From: Spartobacteria bacterium
GTDB taxonomy: Bacteria; Verrucomicrobiota; Verrucomicrobiia; Chthoniobacterales; UBA10450
DNA length: 64,000 nt
Direction: 5' to 3'
Assembly: GCA_003167555.1 (NCBI GenBank)
Contig: PMSN01000003.1
Coordinates: forward strand, 265,046-329,045
Shown: positions 26,177 to 36,059 of the stretch, piece by piece
How positions within the stretch are numbered: position 1 is the stretch's first letter
How the letters are laid out: the number at the start of each line of letters is the position of its first letter
Notes under the pieces: generated by a model
Database searches by the model: none
What the model was told of the DNA's origin: nothing
Seen by the model: the letters and a program-made list of their open reading frames with translations, nothing else
Program-made: the position numbers and the translations under genes

Positions 26177-26254
26177 AAAAAAATGCGTTTTCGCGGAGAA
26201 AACGGCAAAATTGGCTTGTCATTTCTTCCGGTGATAGCTTCTATGCGTCCTGGC

Positions 26255-29200
26255 ATGAACATTCGGAAATTCGCGACGATCACGGTCCTGGTTTTTAGCT
26301 CCTTTGCGGCAAATAATGTCGCCCCGACCAAAGCAGAGCTCGAGTCGATGTATGACAAGGCGTTCCGCGAATTTAACGCCAACAATTATCCCGAGGCCCT
26401 AAAGCAACTCGACGCGATCGATGCCCGGCAATCCGATCTGGCGGAATCGCAAAATCTCCGCGGCGTTATTTTGATGCGCCAGGCCAGCTACGATCAGGCG
26501 GAAGTGGCGTTGCAAAAAGCGCTCGCGACCGATCCGAAATTTTGGAATGCGCGCTTCAACCTGGCGGAGATTCCGTTTTTGCGGAAGGACTGGGCCGAAG
26601 CGCGGAAACGTTTCGAGGCCTTGCTTCAGGGCGACTCCGCTGAACTCAAAGGCGACGCGGCGCAGCTCATCCAATACAAAATTCTGCTGACGTATCTCCT
26701 CGAGGGAAAGGAGAACATGGTCGATTCGATGCTGGCCAAGTTCGAGCTTTCGCCCGACACGCCGGCGGTCCATTACTCGAATGCCGCGTTGGCGCTCCAG
26801 CATAAGAACGAGAAGGAAGCGAAGGATTGGCTGACGAAAGCGGAGAAGAATTTCTCGCCGCAACTCAACAAACTGTTTGCCGAATCGCTCTACGAAGTGG
26901 GCTGGCTCCAGAAGCCTGCGGGGCAAACCCGCGCGGCCCTCGAGCTGACCTCGGCCGCCGACCGGCAGGCAAAAGGGAAGGCGCTCGCCGCGGAGAAGTT
27001 TGAGCAAGCCGAGCAAGCCTTCCAGCAACGCGATTTGACCGCCGCCCGCAAACTTGTGGATGAAGCCGACGCCGCCGATCCAAATCAAGCGGCGACCATC
27101 AATCTGCGCGGCGAAATTTTGCTGGCGCAGAAAGATTTCGACGGCGCGGAAGCCGCCTTCAAACAAGCGGCGAAAATCGATCCGAAGTTCCGGGAAGCGC
27201 AGTACAACCTCGCGCAAATTCCATTCAAGAAAAAGGATTACGCCAAGGCGCGTGATCGGTTCGAAGCGCTCTTTAGCGCCACGCCGGCGCCGGGCGGCGA
27301 CAAGAATCAGGTCTCGCAGGTCATCAAATTCAAAATTTATCTGACGCTGCTTCTCGAAGGCAAAGACAGCCGCGCACAGAAGATGATGGAGCAATTCCAA
27401 TTCACGGGCGACACGCCGGCGCTCTATTACGCGCAGGCGGCCTGGGAGTTCAAACATAACAACGCGGCCAAGGCGAACGATTGGATCACCTCGGCGCGGA
27501 AGATTTATTCGCCGGCGATGAATCTCGTTTTCGCCGATGCCTTCTACGATTTGGGCTGGCTGCAAAGCACGGCGGCGCCGCCGGTCGTCGCCTCGACCGA
27601 CGCGGCGAAAGTCGAGTCCACACCGTCGATTGAACCAAGTCCGATTCCCGCCACGGTCGCGTCGAATAAATCGGCGAAGCAACCGAATGAAACCGCGACG
27701 CAGAAATCGGCCGCAACCGTACCCGGCATGGAAGCGACCACGGCGAATGCGACGCAATCTCCGCCGGCTTCGCAGGTGCTCGCCAAGAACGAAAAGCCGG
27801 CTGCGGCGCCTCTCACTTCGCCCAGCGTGGAGACGCCGGTGGCCTCGAATGCATTGCCATCGGAAACTCGCGCGCCGCTCCCGCCTGACCTAGAGCAAAA
27901 GGCGCCGACTACACTTGCACAGCAAAGTCCAACGAATGTTCCCGCGACATCGCTTTCGAACAAGGTCGCGCCGCCCGTCGCAGTCACGAATGTTTCGACG
28001 ACACCAGCTACAGTGCTCGCTCCGGCTACCGTGCAGCAATCGTCGAGGCTGAACGTGCCGGAAAGCGAAGGTCTGTCGAACTGGCGCACGTGGGTGGTGG
28101 GCGGCCTGCTCGCGGCCGGCATCCTCCTTCTCCTTTGGGTCGTCATTTCCGAAGTCCGGCGGCGCGTGAGCGGAACTCTCTATCGCTCTCCGGCCCCAGC
28201 GACTGGTCCGCGATTCGACGCGCCCGAGGAACCGACGGTGGTGGAGAAATTGGCGGCGCCCACTCGTCTTGCCGGCGGTCCGCCGCAGGTCTCGCTCCAA
28301 TTGAAAGCTTCGGAACCTTCGGTGCGGCGCTCCGCAGTTCCGTTCGGAAAAACGAATCGTCCCTTCGGTGCAACTGTCAGCAGCGCTGCCGGAGTTGGCG
28401 CGGTCATCGAGAATTTTATGCCGCGGCAACCGGCTCCGATTCCCGAGCCGGAACGCGTTGAAGAACCAATCATCGAGCCGGTGGCCGAAAGCGTGGCTGC
28501 GACTGCGATCACTCCCGAGTCCGATTACAGCCGTGAACTTATGCCGGAGACAGTTTCGGAAGTATCGGAAATCATCTCTGCGCCCGAACCGGAACCGGCC
28601 TACGAAAAGGCTCCGATCACGCCTGCGTTCGAAGAGACGCCTGTGTTTGCTGAGTCGCCCATCGCATGGGATGCGCCCGTGACCGCCGAGGTCAGCAACG
28701 AGCCCGCCGTGTTCGAAACACCTGTTGCGGCGGAAACTTTCGCCGAACCAGTCTTCGCCGCGCCGGCCTCATTCGAATCCGTCAGCGAACCGATGCCCAT
28801 CGCCGCGGAAATCGCGCCCGAACCCGTCGCCGTGCAGCCGCCAGAAATTTTGCAATCGGATATGGAACCAGTTGCGCAAGGGCAGCCAATCCCTTATCAA
28901 GTCCCCGCGGTTTTAACCGATTCACCCATGGCCGAAATTACCAAACCCGAGCCGGAATCACTGCCGGCGCATCTCGCCGCAGGCGTGGTCGCGAGCAGTG
29001 CGATGGCCGGCGTCGGCGCGCTTCGTCACTCTGTCGAGTCGCCCTCCTTCGCGCCCCAAGTTATTTCCACCGAACCATTAGCCCAGCAGCCAACAACACC
29101 AGCCACCATGCCTCAACCGAACCAACCAATACCCGCTCCCGCAATCCGACCAGCTCCAATGACCGGGGGCGCTCCGCAACCTCAACCAGCCAGCGGCATG

Positions 29201-29782
29201 CAGACCGCCGTGCAATTGACCTTCTCGTTTGAGATCGCATCGCTGCAACTCACACCGAGTTTCAAGATGGGCGCGCTCCAGCTCAAACCGACCTCCAAGA
29301 TCGTCACGATGCGCCTCGCGCCTTCGCAGCAACCGCAACCGGCCATGAATCTTCAGGTGACCTTCGAAGTCGCCTCGGTCCAGACCGCGGGTGGCGGACT
29401 CGGCATGATCCGGCTCACGCCTTCGCAACAGCAGCGGCCCAGCGTGATCAGCTCGCCTTCATTCAACATCGCCGGCCTCCAGCTTCTTTCCGGAGCGGAC
29501 AGCGGCGCAGTGCAACTCACACCGTCGCAGCAGGGGCAGGCTTCGGTGCATGTCACCGGCCGATTCCAAATCGCCACCGTCGAGTTCTCGCCGTCGTTCG
29601 AAATCGCTTCGATCGTTTTGAATGCCACGTCGAAGAGCGTCTCGGTGCAACTGCCGGGTGCAGGTCCGAGCGCGGTCGAAGGTGCTCCCGTGTTTGAAAT
29701 CGCCAATATCCAGCTCACGGGCAGCGGCGAGATCGGCATGATGCAGCTCAACGCCCAAGGCGCCGCGCCGAAAGCAGCGTAA
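26255..29782 (+). CDS. Large TPR protein with transmembrane helix and C-terminal FxIAxxQL repeat domain
   Basis: About 1175 residues. A signal peptide (MNIRKFATITVLVFSSFAA) precedes two homologous TPR blocks (residues ~30-215 and ~245-430) that are internal duplicates: both contain FNLAEIPF/YNLAQIPF, a KxDxAxARxRFEAL stretch and Y..L.YLLEGK/YLTLLLEGK. A Pro/Thr/Ala-rich linker follows, then a membrane helix (VVGGLLAAGILLLLWVVI, about residue 612). A long Glu/Pro/Ala-rich region comes next (~650-985). The last ~180 residues are a run of short repeats such as FEIASLQLTP, FEVASVQTA, FNIAGLQLLS, FQIATVEFSP, FEIASIVLN and FEIANIQLTG, each paired with a GxxxLTPSQQ-like segment. I choose ATG 26255, the last Met before the signal peptide; ATG 26243 is equally possible. 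Function is unknown. Confidence 0.75.
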   Translation: MNIRKFATITVLVFSSFAANNVAPTKAELESMYDKAFREFNANNYPEALKQLDAIDARQSDLAESQNLRGVILMRQASYDQAEVALQKALATDPKFWNARFNLAEIPFLRKDWAEARKRFEALLQGDSAELKGDAAQLIQYKILLTYLLEGKENMVDSMLAKFELSPDTPAVHYSNAALALQHKNEKEAKDWLTKAEKNFSPQLNKLFAESLYEVGWLQKPAGQTRAALELTSAADRQAKGKALAAEKFEQAEQAFQQRDLTAARKLVDEADAADPNQAATINLRGEILLAQKDFDGAEAAFKQAAKIDPKFREAQYNLAQIPFKKKDYAKARDRFEALFSATPAPGGDKNQVSQVIKFKIYLTLLLEGKDSRAQKMMEQFQFTGDTPALYYAQAAWEFKHNNAAKANDWITSARKIYSPAMNLVFADAFYDLGWLQSTAAPPVVASTDAAKVESTPSIEPSPIPATVASNKSAKQPNETATQKSAATVPGMEATTANATQSPPASQVLAKNEKPAAAPLTSPSVETPVASNALPSETRAPLPPDLEQKAPTTLAQQSPTNVPATSLSNKVAPPVAVTNVSTTPATVLAPATVQQSSRLNVPESEGLSNWRTWVVGGLLAAGILLLLWVVISEVRRRVSGTLYRSPAPATGPRFDAPEEPTVVEKLAAPTRLAGGPPQVSLQLKASEPSVRRSAVPFGKTNRPFGATVSSAAGVGAVIENFMPRQPAPIPEPERVEEPIIEPVAESVAATAITPESDYSRELMPETVSEVSEIISAPEPEPAYEKAPITPAFEETPVFAESPIAWDAPVTAEVSNEPAVFETPVAAETFAEPVFAAPASFESVSEPMPIAAEIAPEPVAVQPPEILQSDMEPVAQGQPIPYQVPAVLTDSPMAEITKPEPESLPAHLAAGVVASSAMAGVGALRHSVESPSFAPQVISTEPLAQQPTTPATMPQPNQPIPAPAIRPAPMTGGAPQPQPASGMQTAVQLTFSFEIASLQLTPSFKMGALQLKPTSKIVTMRLAPSQQPQPAMNLQVTFEVASVQTAGGGLGMIRLTPSQQQRPSVISSPSFNIAGLQLLSGADSGAVQLTPSQQGQASVHVTGRFQIATVEFSPSFEIASIVLNATSKSVSVQLPGAGPSAVEGAPVFEIANIQLTGSGEIGMMQLNAQGAAPKAA

Positions 29783-29808
29783 CACAAATCTCAGTTCGTC
29801 ATCAGAAT

Positions 29809-29836
29809 CGAGGAGGCCCGAGTGCCTCCTCGTTCT
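29809..29836 (+). terminator. Hairpin after the large TPR gene, probable terminator
   Basis: A 9-base-pair stem CGAGGAGGC / GCCTCCTCG (29809-29817 with 29824-29832) with a 6-base loop, starting 26 bases after the stop codon. Only a short TTCT follows, so termination may be weak. Confidence 0.5.
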
Positions 29837-29846
29837 GCGTACGCTT

Positions 29847-29869
29847 GTAGCCACGGCCCTATGGGCCGT
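29847..29869 (+). repeat. REP-like palindrome, copy 3
   Basis: GTAGCCACGGCCC-TAT-GGGCCGT, the same element as at 26098 with a different central triplet. It lies between the convergent large TPR gene and the M29 aminopeptidase gene. Confidence 0.8.
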
Positions 29870-29872
29870 TTC

Positions 29873-30991
29873 TTACGCCTTCTTCACGAACCGCCCGCGA
29901 TTCAGCGAACGCAACGGCGCGGGCAGAAACTCGCCGTTTTTCCGGATGAGTTTGCCATCGAAATAAACTTCGCCGCCGCCGTAATCGGGCCGCTGGATGT
30001 TCACCATATCCCAATGGACCTGGCTGCGATTTCCGTTGTCGGCCTCTTCGTAGGCCTGTCCCGGCGTGAAGTGGAACGAGCCCGCGATCTTCTCGTCGAA
30101 AAGAATGTCGCGCATCGGGTGCATCACGTGGGGATTGAAGCCGAGAGAAAATTCGCCGATGAAACGCGCTCCTGGATCCGAATCGAGAATCTTGTTTAGT
30201 TTCTCCGTCTGGTTGCTGGTCGCTTTCACGATTCTTCCGTCCTCAAACTCAAGCCGGATGTTGTCGAAGCCGATGCTTTGATAAATCGTCGGCGCATTAA
30301 ACAGGACGTGGCCCTGGACCGAATCCTTCACCGGACAACTGAAGACTTCGCCGTCGGGAATGTTGCGATCGCCGCCGCAGATGACCGACCCGATGCCCTT
30401 GATGCTGAAACGCAAATCAGTCCCGGGCCCTTTGATTTCCACGCGATCCGTTTTGTCCATGAGCGTCTTGAGCGCTTTCATGCCGGGCTGCAATTTCCGA
30501 TAATCGAGCGTGCAGACTTCGAAATAAAAATCCTCGAACGCTTCTGTGCTCACGCCGGCGAGTTGCGCCATCGACGGGGAGGGCCAGCGCAGGACCACCC
30601 ATTTTGTTTTCTTGACGCGCTGATCGATCACCGGCCGCATTTTTTTGGCGACCAACTTCATCTGCTCCGCCGGGACATCCGATAATTCGGTGATGTTATT
30701 GCTCCCGCGCACGGCGATGTAAGCATCCATCTTTTTCATTCGCGCCAGCTCGTGGATCGCCGTGAGATTGAGTTGCCGCTCGGTCGCATCGAGGGCGAGC
30801 TCGCGATTCACCTGCGCCCGCTGGAGCTGAACAAAGGGAAGCGCGCCGACTTTCCGCGCCGCGCGCACGAGCGCGATCGTCATTTCGTCCGGCACATCGA
30901 AGTTTTCGATCAGGACGGTTTCGTTCCGCTTCAGTCTGGTCGAATACTCGACGAGGACCTTGGCGAGCTTATCAAAACGCGGGTCATGCAT
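29873..30991 (-). CDS. M29-family metallo-aminopeptidase
   Basis: A 372-residue protein of the thermophilic-aminopeptidase (AmpS/PepS, MEROPS M29) family, cytoplasmic enzymes that remove N-terminal residues using two metal ions. The family metal-ligand segments are visible in order: [18 protein letters not shown] (Glu), [15 protein letters not shown] (Glu) and [19 protein letters not shown] (His), ending with [14 protein letters not shown] (His, Asp). It has no signal peptide. It lies 41 bases downstream of rsmB and may share its transcript. Confidence 0.9.
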   Translation of the reverse strand: MHDPRFDKLAKVLVEYSTRLKRNETVLIENFDVPDEMTIALVRAARKVGALPFVQLQRAQVNRELALDATERQLNLTAIHELARMKKMDAYIAVRGSNNITELSDVPAEQMKLVAKKMRPVIDQRVKKTKWVVLRWPSPSMAQLAGVSTEAFEDFYFEVCTLDYRKLQPGMKALKTLMDKTDRVEIKGPGTDLRFSIKGIGSVICGGDRNIPDGEVFSCPVKDSVQGHVLFNAPTIYQSIGFDNIRLEFEDGRIVKATSNQTEKLNKILDSDPGARFIGEFSLGFNPHVMHPMRDILFDEKIAGSFHFTPGQAYEEADNGNRSQVHWDMVNIQRPDYGGGEVYFDGKLIRKNGEFLPAPLRSLNRGRFVKKA

Positions 30992-31032
30992 AGGGCGTTA
31001 CGATTCCACCGGCAGTCCGGGATGCAACCGGA

Positions 31033-32295
31033 TCAGGGGCGCTCTGCGGTCCGAATTAACTTTGCCGCGAAAGCGCCATCGAATCCGTTGCGAAACGGAA
31101 GCACGAATGTTTTTCCGGCCAACTTCAGAAAAGGAAATTCCTGCGTGACGATCTTCACGACTTCGTCATTTTCCTCCGGCTCGATGCTGCACGTGCTGTA
31201 AACCAGCGCGCCCCCAAGTTTGAGCAACGGAATTGTCGCGCGTAAAATGCGAAGCTGTTCTTCACGCATTCGTGAAAAGTCTTTCGGCTTCAACCGCCAG
31301 CGCAAATCGATCCGGCGGCGCATCACGCCCGTGTTGCTGCAGGGTGCGTCGATAAGAATCCGATCGAGCTGGGGGACTGCCGCGATTTCTGATAGCGGCG
31401 CTCCATTCGTCCAATCGTGTTCGATGAAGCGCGCGATCGTAACGCCGAGCCGTTCCAAATTATCTTGCAACGTCCGAATCCGTGCGGCGTCGCGGTCGCA
31501 GGCGATCAGCTCGCCGCGGTTCTTCATCATTTCGGCGAGATAGCCGGTTTTCCCGCCGGGGGCCGCGCAGGCGTCGAGCACTTTTTCGCCGGGTTGCGCC
31601 TCGAGCAGCAGACAGGGCGCCGCCGTGCTCGGATCTTGAATGTAACAATGACCGCGGTCGAGCGCGTTGAGTGGAATGTCCGTCAGGCGGACAAAATTCG
31701 GATGCTCCGGCAAACGCTCGGCGCTCGAATGCTCCGCGAGAAAATCTTCAACGGAGATTCTAAGTTGATTGATGCGCGCATAGACGGTCGCCGGTTTGTT
31801 GTTCCATTCGCAGAGCGCTGCCGTGTTCTCCGCGCCAAAGGTCTTCGTCCACCGATCAATCAGAAATTGCGGATGCGAAGTCCGCACGCTGAGATTTTGT
31901 TCGTCCGCATTCCCGGATAGTTCCGCTTTCCGGCGCACCGCACTGCGCAGAACAGCGTTGACCAAAGAGCGGCGCCGCGGACCAGCGAGCTTGACCGTTT
32001 CGTAAACCGCGGCGTGGTCCGGCGTCTCGAGGAAAAAGAGTTGATAGATGCCCAGGCGCAATAAATCGCGCGCATCATGATCGAGATGCTCGGAGCGCAA
32101 ACGGCCGATCCAGAAATCGAGCAGGATCAGATTGCGCAGCGTGCCGTAGAAAAGTTCGGTGGCGAAAGCGCGGTCCGACGCGGTGAGATCGCTGGACCTG
32201 AGCAATCGCGCCAGGATCCCGTCGGCGAAGTTCTCGCCCGTCCTCCACTGCCGGAGGGCGTCGAGCGCAAGTTCACGAGCTGTCTGGTGCGCCAT
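31033..32295 (-). CDS. rsmB: 16S rRNA (cytosine-967-C5)-methyltransferase
   Basis: RsmB/Fmu-type RNA m5C methyltransferase. The 420-residue protein starts at ATG 32295 (MAHQTARELALDAL), 17 bases after ugd; longer frames would overlap ugd. The N-terminal ~140 residues are a NusB-like RNA-binding domain (AFATELFYGTLRN, AVYETVKLA, NAVLRS). The catalytic domain has SAM motif I VLDACAAPGGKTGYLA, motif IV DAPCSNTG with one catalytic Cys, and motif VI LVYSTCSIEPEEN with the nucleophile Cys. Confidence 0.94.
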   Translation of the reverse strand: MAHQTARELALDALRQWRTGENFADGILARLLRSSDLTASDRAFATELFYGTLRNLILLDFWIGRLRSEHLDHDARDLLRLGIYQLFFLETPDHAAVYETVKLAGPRRRSLVNAVLRSAVRRKAELSGNADEQNLSVRTSHPQFLIDRWTKTFGAENTAALCEWNNKPATVYARINQLRISVEDFLAEHSSAERLPEHPNFVRLTDIPLNALDRGHCYIQDPSTAAPCLLLEAQPGEKVLDACAAPGGKTGYLAEMMKNRGELIACDRDAARIRTLQDNLERLGVTIARFIEHDWTNGAPLSEIAAVPQLDRILIDAPCSNTGVMRRRIDLRWRLKPKDFSRMREEQLRILRATIPLLKLGGALVYSTCSIEPEENDEVVKIVTQEFPFLKLAGKTFVLPFRNGFDGAFAAKLIRTAERP

Positions 32296-32312
32296 GGCCG
32301 CGCGCGCCGCGC

Positions 32313-33626
32313 TCAATGCGGCGTAACACTCGCGCGACCGATGGAATGATAATGAAAACCGAGTTTGGCCATTGTCTCCGGGTCGAACAAATTGCGGCCA
32401 TCGAAAATAATCGGCGTGGTCATCTTTTCCTTCACGATCGCAAGATCGACATTGGCGAACTCCGCCCATTCCGTGGCGATGACGAGCGCTTCGGCGCCTT
32501 CCACCGTCTCGAGCGCGGACTCCACAAATTTCGCGCCCGCGATCGCAGAGACCTCGCGCGCTTTCTCCATTCCCTTCGGATCGTAGACACTCACATGCGC
32601 CCCTTCCTTCAGCATGTCCGCCACGAGCTCGATCGCGACCGACGAGCGGAGGTCATCGGTGTTGGGTTTGAAGGTGAGTCCCCAGACGGCGATTTTTTTG
32701 TCGCGTAAAACCCAGAGCGTTTCGCGAATCGATTTCAGGAATCGATCCTTTTGCTCCGCGTTGATCCGCTGGACTTCTTTTAACAAGGTGAACGGGACAC
32801 CGAGCTGATCGCAGATGGTGATGAACGCGGCGATGTCTTTCGGGAAACACGAGCCGCCGTAGCCGATCCCGGCGTTGAGGAATGACCGCCCAATCCGGCG
32901 ATCCATCCCGATGCCGTCCGCAACTTTCTCCACATCCGCTCCGCTGGCTTCGCAGATGGCGGAGACCGCGTTGATGTAGGAAATCTTGAGCGCGAGAAAG
33001 GAATTCGCCGCGTGTTTGATCAACTCCGCGCTGTTGATGTCGGTGACCAGAATCGGCGCCATGAATGGCTCGTAGACCTTTTTCATCAGGTCAATGGCGT
33101 GTTCGCTCTGCGCGCCGATCACGATGCGGTCGGGTTGCATCAAGTCCGCAACCGCGCAGCCTTCGCGCAGGAATTCGGGATTGCTGACCACGTCGAACTC
33201 GGCGCCGTGCCGGTTGTAACGCTTGATCGTCTCGCGCACTTTCTCGCCGGTTTTCACCGGCACCGTGCTCTTGTCCACGATGACGCGATAGCTCGTCAGA
33301 ACGTCGGCAATCTCTCTCGCGACTTTCTCGATAAAGCTGAGATCGACACTGCCGTCCGGCTGTTGGGGAGTGGGGACGGCAATGAAAACAATTTGCGAAT
33401 TGTCGACGCCATCCTGGATGTTTCCGGTGAACCGGAGCCGGTGCGCGGAAACATTCCGGTGGATGACTTCTTCCAGGCCCGGCTCATAGATGGGAACTTT
33501 GCCGGTCCGCAACGCTTCCACTTTCCGTGGATCGTTATCGACGCAGATGACATTGTGGCCCACGTCCGCAAAACAAGCGCCCGTGACGAGGCCGACGTAA
33601 CCAGAGCCGATGATGGAAATATCCAT
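32313..33626 (-). CDS. ugd: UDP-glucose 6-dehydrogenase
   Basis: Oxidises UDP-glucose to UDP-glucuronate with two NAD+, a precursor for surface polysaccharides. The 437-residue protein begins with a Rossmann motif IIGSGYVGLVTGACFAD and has VFIAVPTPQ and the STVPVKTGE segment. The catalytic Cys260 is in GIGYGGSCFPKD, with Asn/Lys partners in ELIKHAANSFLALKISYIN. It is the first gene of a minus-strand pair with rsmB. Confidence 0.96.
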   Translation of the reverse strand: MDISIIGSGYVGLVTGACFADVGHNVICVDNDPRKVEALRTGKVPIYEPGLEEVIHRNVSAHRLRFTGNIQDGVDNSQIVFIAVPTPQQPDGSVDLSFIEKVAREIADVLTSYRVIVDKSTVPVKTGEKVRETIKRYNRHGAEFDVVSNPEFLREGCAVADLMQPDRIVIGAQSEHAIDLMKKVYEPFMAPILVTDINSAELIKHAANSFLALKISYINAVSAICEASGADVEKVADGIGMDRRIGRSFLNAGIGYGGSCFPKDIAAFITICDQLGVPFTLLKEVQRINAEQKDRFLKSIRETLWVLRDKKIAVWGLTFKPNTDDLRSSVAIELVADMLKEGAHVSVYDPKGMEKAREVSAIAGAKFVESALETVEGAEALVIATEWAEFANVDLAIVKEKMTTPIIFDGRNLFDPETMAKLGFHYHSIGRASVTPH

Positions 33627-33715
33627 GGAGAAAGAAGGTGGCGCCGCGTTTCAGGCGCAGCGCGGAAAGAAAGGGGCAAAGCGCGGAGATTGCAATCGGG
33701 AACGCGCCACGCCGT

Positions 33716-35959
33716 CTACTGGGTTTGGTTCGTGCCACCCGGATCGAAGTTCAAGTCAAAACTGAACTTCGGCAGCGCTTTCAAGGTGAAGGTGACGAGG
33801 ACGCCGTACTCCTTCGCGCCGCCGCCGTTATCTCGAATGATAGCGCCGACCGACGCGACCCAGCTGGTCAAATCGCGATAGACCGAGAAGCGCTGCTCTT
33901 CGATAACACCGGTCGTGCCTTCATACTGTTCCCGGACCCCGATACCCCAGTTGTCGTTGAAGCGGTAATACCCGCTCAAGACGTAGAGGCTGCTGTTATC
34001 GAAGAAGGGATTCGAGTTCAGGTAACGATGGGCAAGACTGACCTGGAGATTGGCGATCGGCTGGATGCTTACGTTTGTGTCGATCTCCGTGAAGCCCTTT
34101 TCAAAGACGGGCACCTGCGAGGCAATTCCAAAGGACATCCAGGGCACCGGGTTGAAATTAATCTTGTTGAAGAGGTTTGAGTATTGGGTCTTGTCGAAGG
34201 GATTGTTGAAGTTGACGTCGATGTAGGTTTCGACCTCGAGCCAGCTCACGGTCATATCGTCGCGGCGGGTTTGGAGGCGGTTGCGGACACCGAGCCGCCA
34301 GATTGTCCAGCTGTCAATCGAATCGACGGAAGTGAACTGGGGAAAGTCGATCGGCTGCAGTTGAGTGGCCGGCTGATACCGGTCGAACTGGAGAATGGAG
34401 GCGGGATTTGAATTGGAACTCGAGACCCAGGAAAAATTTGTGAAAGGTTGAAAGATATGGCGCAGTCCATCGAGGCCTAACGAGCTGTTTTGCGCACCCT
34501 CCCATTCACGCGAAACCTTGAAGGAAGCTTCCACGCCCGCGTTCACCACGGTTCGGAAAGTCGGGCCTCCGTATTGCACGGGCTGGGTGAGGTCCACACT
34601 CAGGAAATCAGGAATCAACGGGTTGTCGCTCGGAATGAGAGGGGTTTTTCCGAGGTCGCGCGTCTGATCGTAGTAGGTAGCGCGGAACCCGACGCGCGGA
34701 ACGACCGAGAGCCATCCGAAGTAAGTATTTGGATAGAGGAACTGGTGGAAAGAATCGAACCGGAGCGTGGCGTAATCCTGAGACGTCGAACCCGTGCCGA
34801 AACTTCGATGAAGATCGGCGATGCCAGTTTCACCTTCGTAAAAAATGGGCCCCCCGAAGAGCGGAGTCCTGACGATATCAAGCACCACTTCCGGCAGCCG
34901 CTCGGTTTGTTCGAAGAAAACGTTCGCTTGGAAACGGGCGATCGCCGTGAGGGTATAGATCGGGTGCGTTTTCGTTACCGCGACCACATTGTCCGGCTGC
35001 GGATTGAGCTGAAATTCGCTTTGGTAAAAATCCTGGAGAACGAAGGCGTCGCTTAATTTCGTGATGTCGGCGATGCCGTAGATGTCCTCGGTAAAATTCG
35101 TCCGGCTTTGGAGCGAGACACGATAGCGTCCTTCCGAGAGATCGCCGCGCGGCACCGACGTGGTATTGATGTCCGGATTATTATCCTGCAAGAAGTACGT
35201 GCGGATCCTGGCCCAGCTCTTTTTGTCTGTGCCGTAACGCATGTCGGGTTCCAAACCGAAAGCCACCCCGCGTTTCCACCGATAATCGAGCCGGATCTGT
35301 GTCTTGATGTCGTCCGTGATTGGCATGCTCACTCGCGTGAGCATTGACGGCCCCCACGAACTCAGAAAGGCCGGCGAGATCATGTAGCTGAAAGCGTCGT
35401 CGAGTGATTGGTAGAGGTAGGGCCACCAGAAGACCGGGATGTTCCGGACGTAGAAGGTCGCATTCTGAAAGATGACACGGTCGTTTTCGTAGACGCGCAC
35501 CGTCTTCGCCTGGAGTCGAAAGTCGGGGTTCGAGGAATCGTGTGTCGTGAAGGCCCCTTTCTTGACCAGGAATGCCCCCTCCGAAATCGTGGTGACATTG
35601 CTGCCGGACACGAGGTACGGATTCTTGTCTGTCCGCATATCGACCGCCTGGATTATCTTCGTCTCGGTGTTGTAAATGGCGTGATCGCCGACGAAGAGAC
35701 CGACGGTGCGATAAATCCGCACGTGGCCGTCGGAAAAGATCTCGTGCGTTTTGGGATTGTAGCGGGCGGAATCGCAATAGATGTCGGTGTCACCCGCGTG
35801 AATGACTACGTCGCCGTGGGCGGTGGCGATTCCCTCCTGGTAATTCGTGTCGCCCGTGGCGGTGATCTCGATCGGTTGCTTCTGCGTGCCCACTTCGGCC
35901 GCCGGCGCGAGTGCGGCAACGCCCAGAAGGGCAAAAATGGGCAAGAAAAGCTTACGCAT
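33716..35959 (-). CDS. lptD: LPS-assembly protein LptD-like outer-membrane protein
   Basis: A 747-residue protein that inserts LPS into the outer leaflet of the outer membrane. The start at ATG 35959 gives a standard signal peptide (MRKLFLPIFALLGVAALAPAAE). Residues ~25-150 form an OstA/LptA-like beta-jellyroll (ITATGDTNYQEGIATAHGDVVIHAGDTDIYCDSARYN cut into typical short strands), followed by a barrel of about 580 residues (IPVFWWPYLY, many aromatic strands). It resembles LptD in order, although the end (DPGGTNQTQ) is not the usual aromatic terminus. An upstream in-frame ATG at 36073 would overlap the KS-beta-like gene. One TCGTTAGGC lies within. It is downstream of the KS pair on the same strand. 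Confidence 0.85.
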   Translation of the reverse strand: MRKLFLPIFALLGVAALAPAAEVGTQKQPIEITATGDTNYQEGIATAHGDVVIHAGDTDIYCDSARYNPKTHEIFSDGHVRIYRTVGLFVGDHAIYNTETKIIQAVDMRTDKNPYLVSGSNVTTISEGAFLVKKGAFTTHDSSNPDFRLQAKTVRVYENDRVIFQNATFYVRNIPVFWWPYLYQSLDDAFSYMISPAFLSSWGPSMLTRVSMPITDDIKTQIRLDYRWKRGVAFGLEPDMRYGTDKKSWARIRTYFLQDNNPDINTTSVPRGDLSEGRYRVSLQSRTNFTEDIYGIADITKLSDAFVLQDFYQSEFQLNPQPDNVVAVTKTHPIYTLTAIARFQANVFFEQTERLPEVVLDIVRTPLFGGPIFYEGETGIADLHRSFGTGSTSQDYATLRFDSFHQFLYPNTYFGWLSVVPRVGFRATYYDQTRDLGKTPLIPSDNPLIPDFLSVDLTQPVQYGGPTFRTVVNAGVEASFKVSREWEGAQNSSLGLDGLRHIFQPFTNFSWVSSSNSNPASILQFDRYQPATQLQPIDFPQFTSVDSIDSWTIWRLGVRNRLQTRRDDMTVSWLEVETYIDVNFNNPFDKTQYSNLFNKINFNPVPWMSFGIASQVPVFEKGFTEIDTNVSIQPIANLQVSLAHRYLNSNPFFDNSSLYVLSGYYRFNDNWGIGVREQYEGTTGVIEEQRFSVYRDLTSWVASVGAIIRDNGGGAKEYGVLVTFTLKALPKFSFDLNFDPGGTNQTQ

Positions 35960-36059
35960 CGCGGATGCCGAAGCTACCGGAGGCGGGGGCTGTTGCAAAG
36001 GCAAAAGCAGGGCGGCGGGGCCAAAGAGCCGTTCGAGCAGAAGTTGGCCACATTGAGTG

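Noticed and set aside
26399-27757. 452-codon minus-strand frame antisense to the TPR gene
   Set aside because: Arg/Phe/Leu-rich low-complexity product; complement of TPR codons, no start signal.
33012-33881. Plus-strand frame antisense to ugd and the end of lptD
   Set aside because: Overlaps two clear genes on the other strand; product has no recognisable domain.
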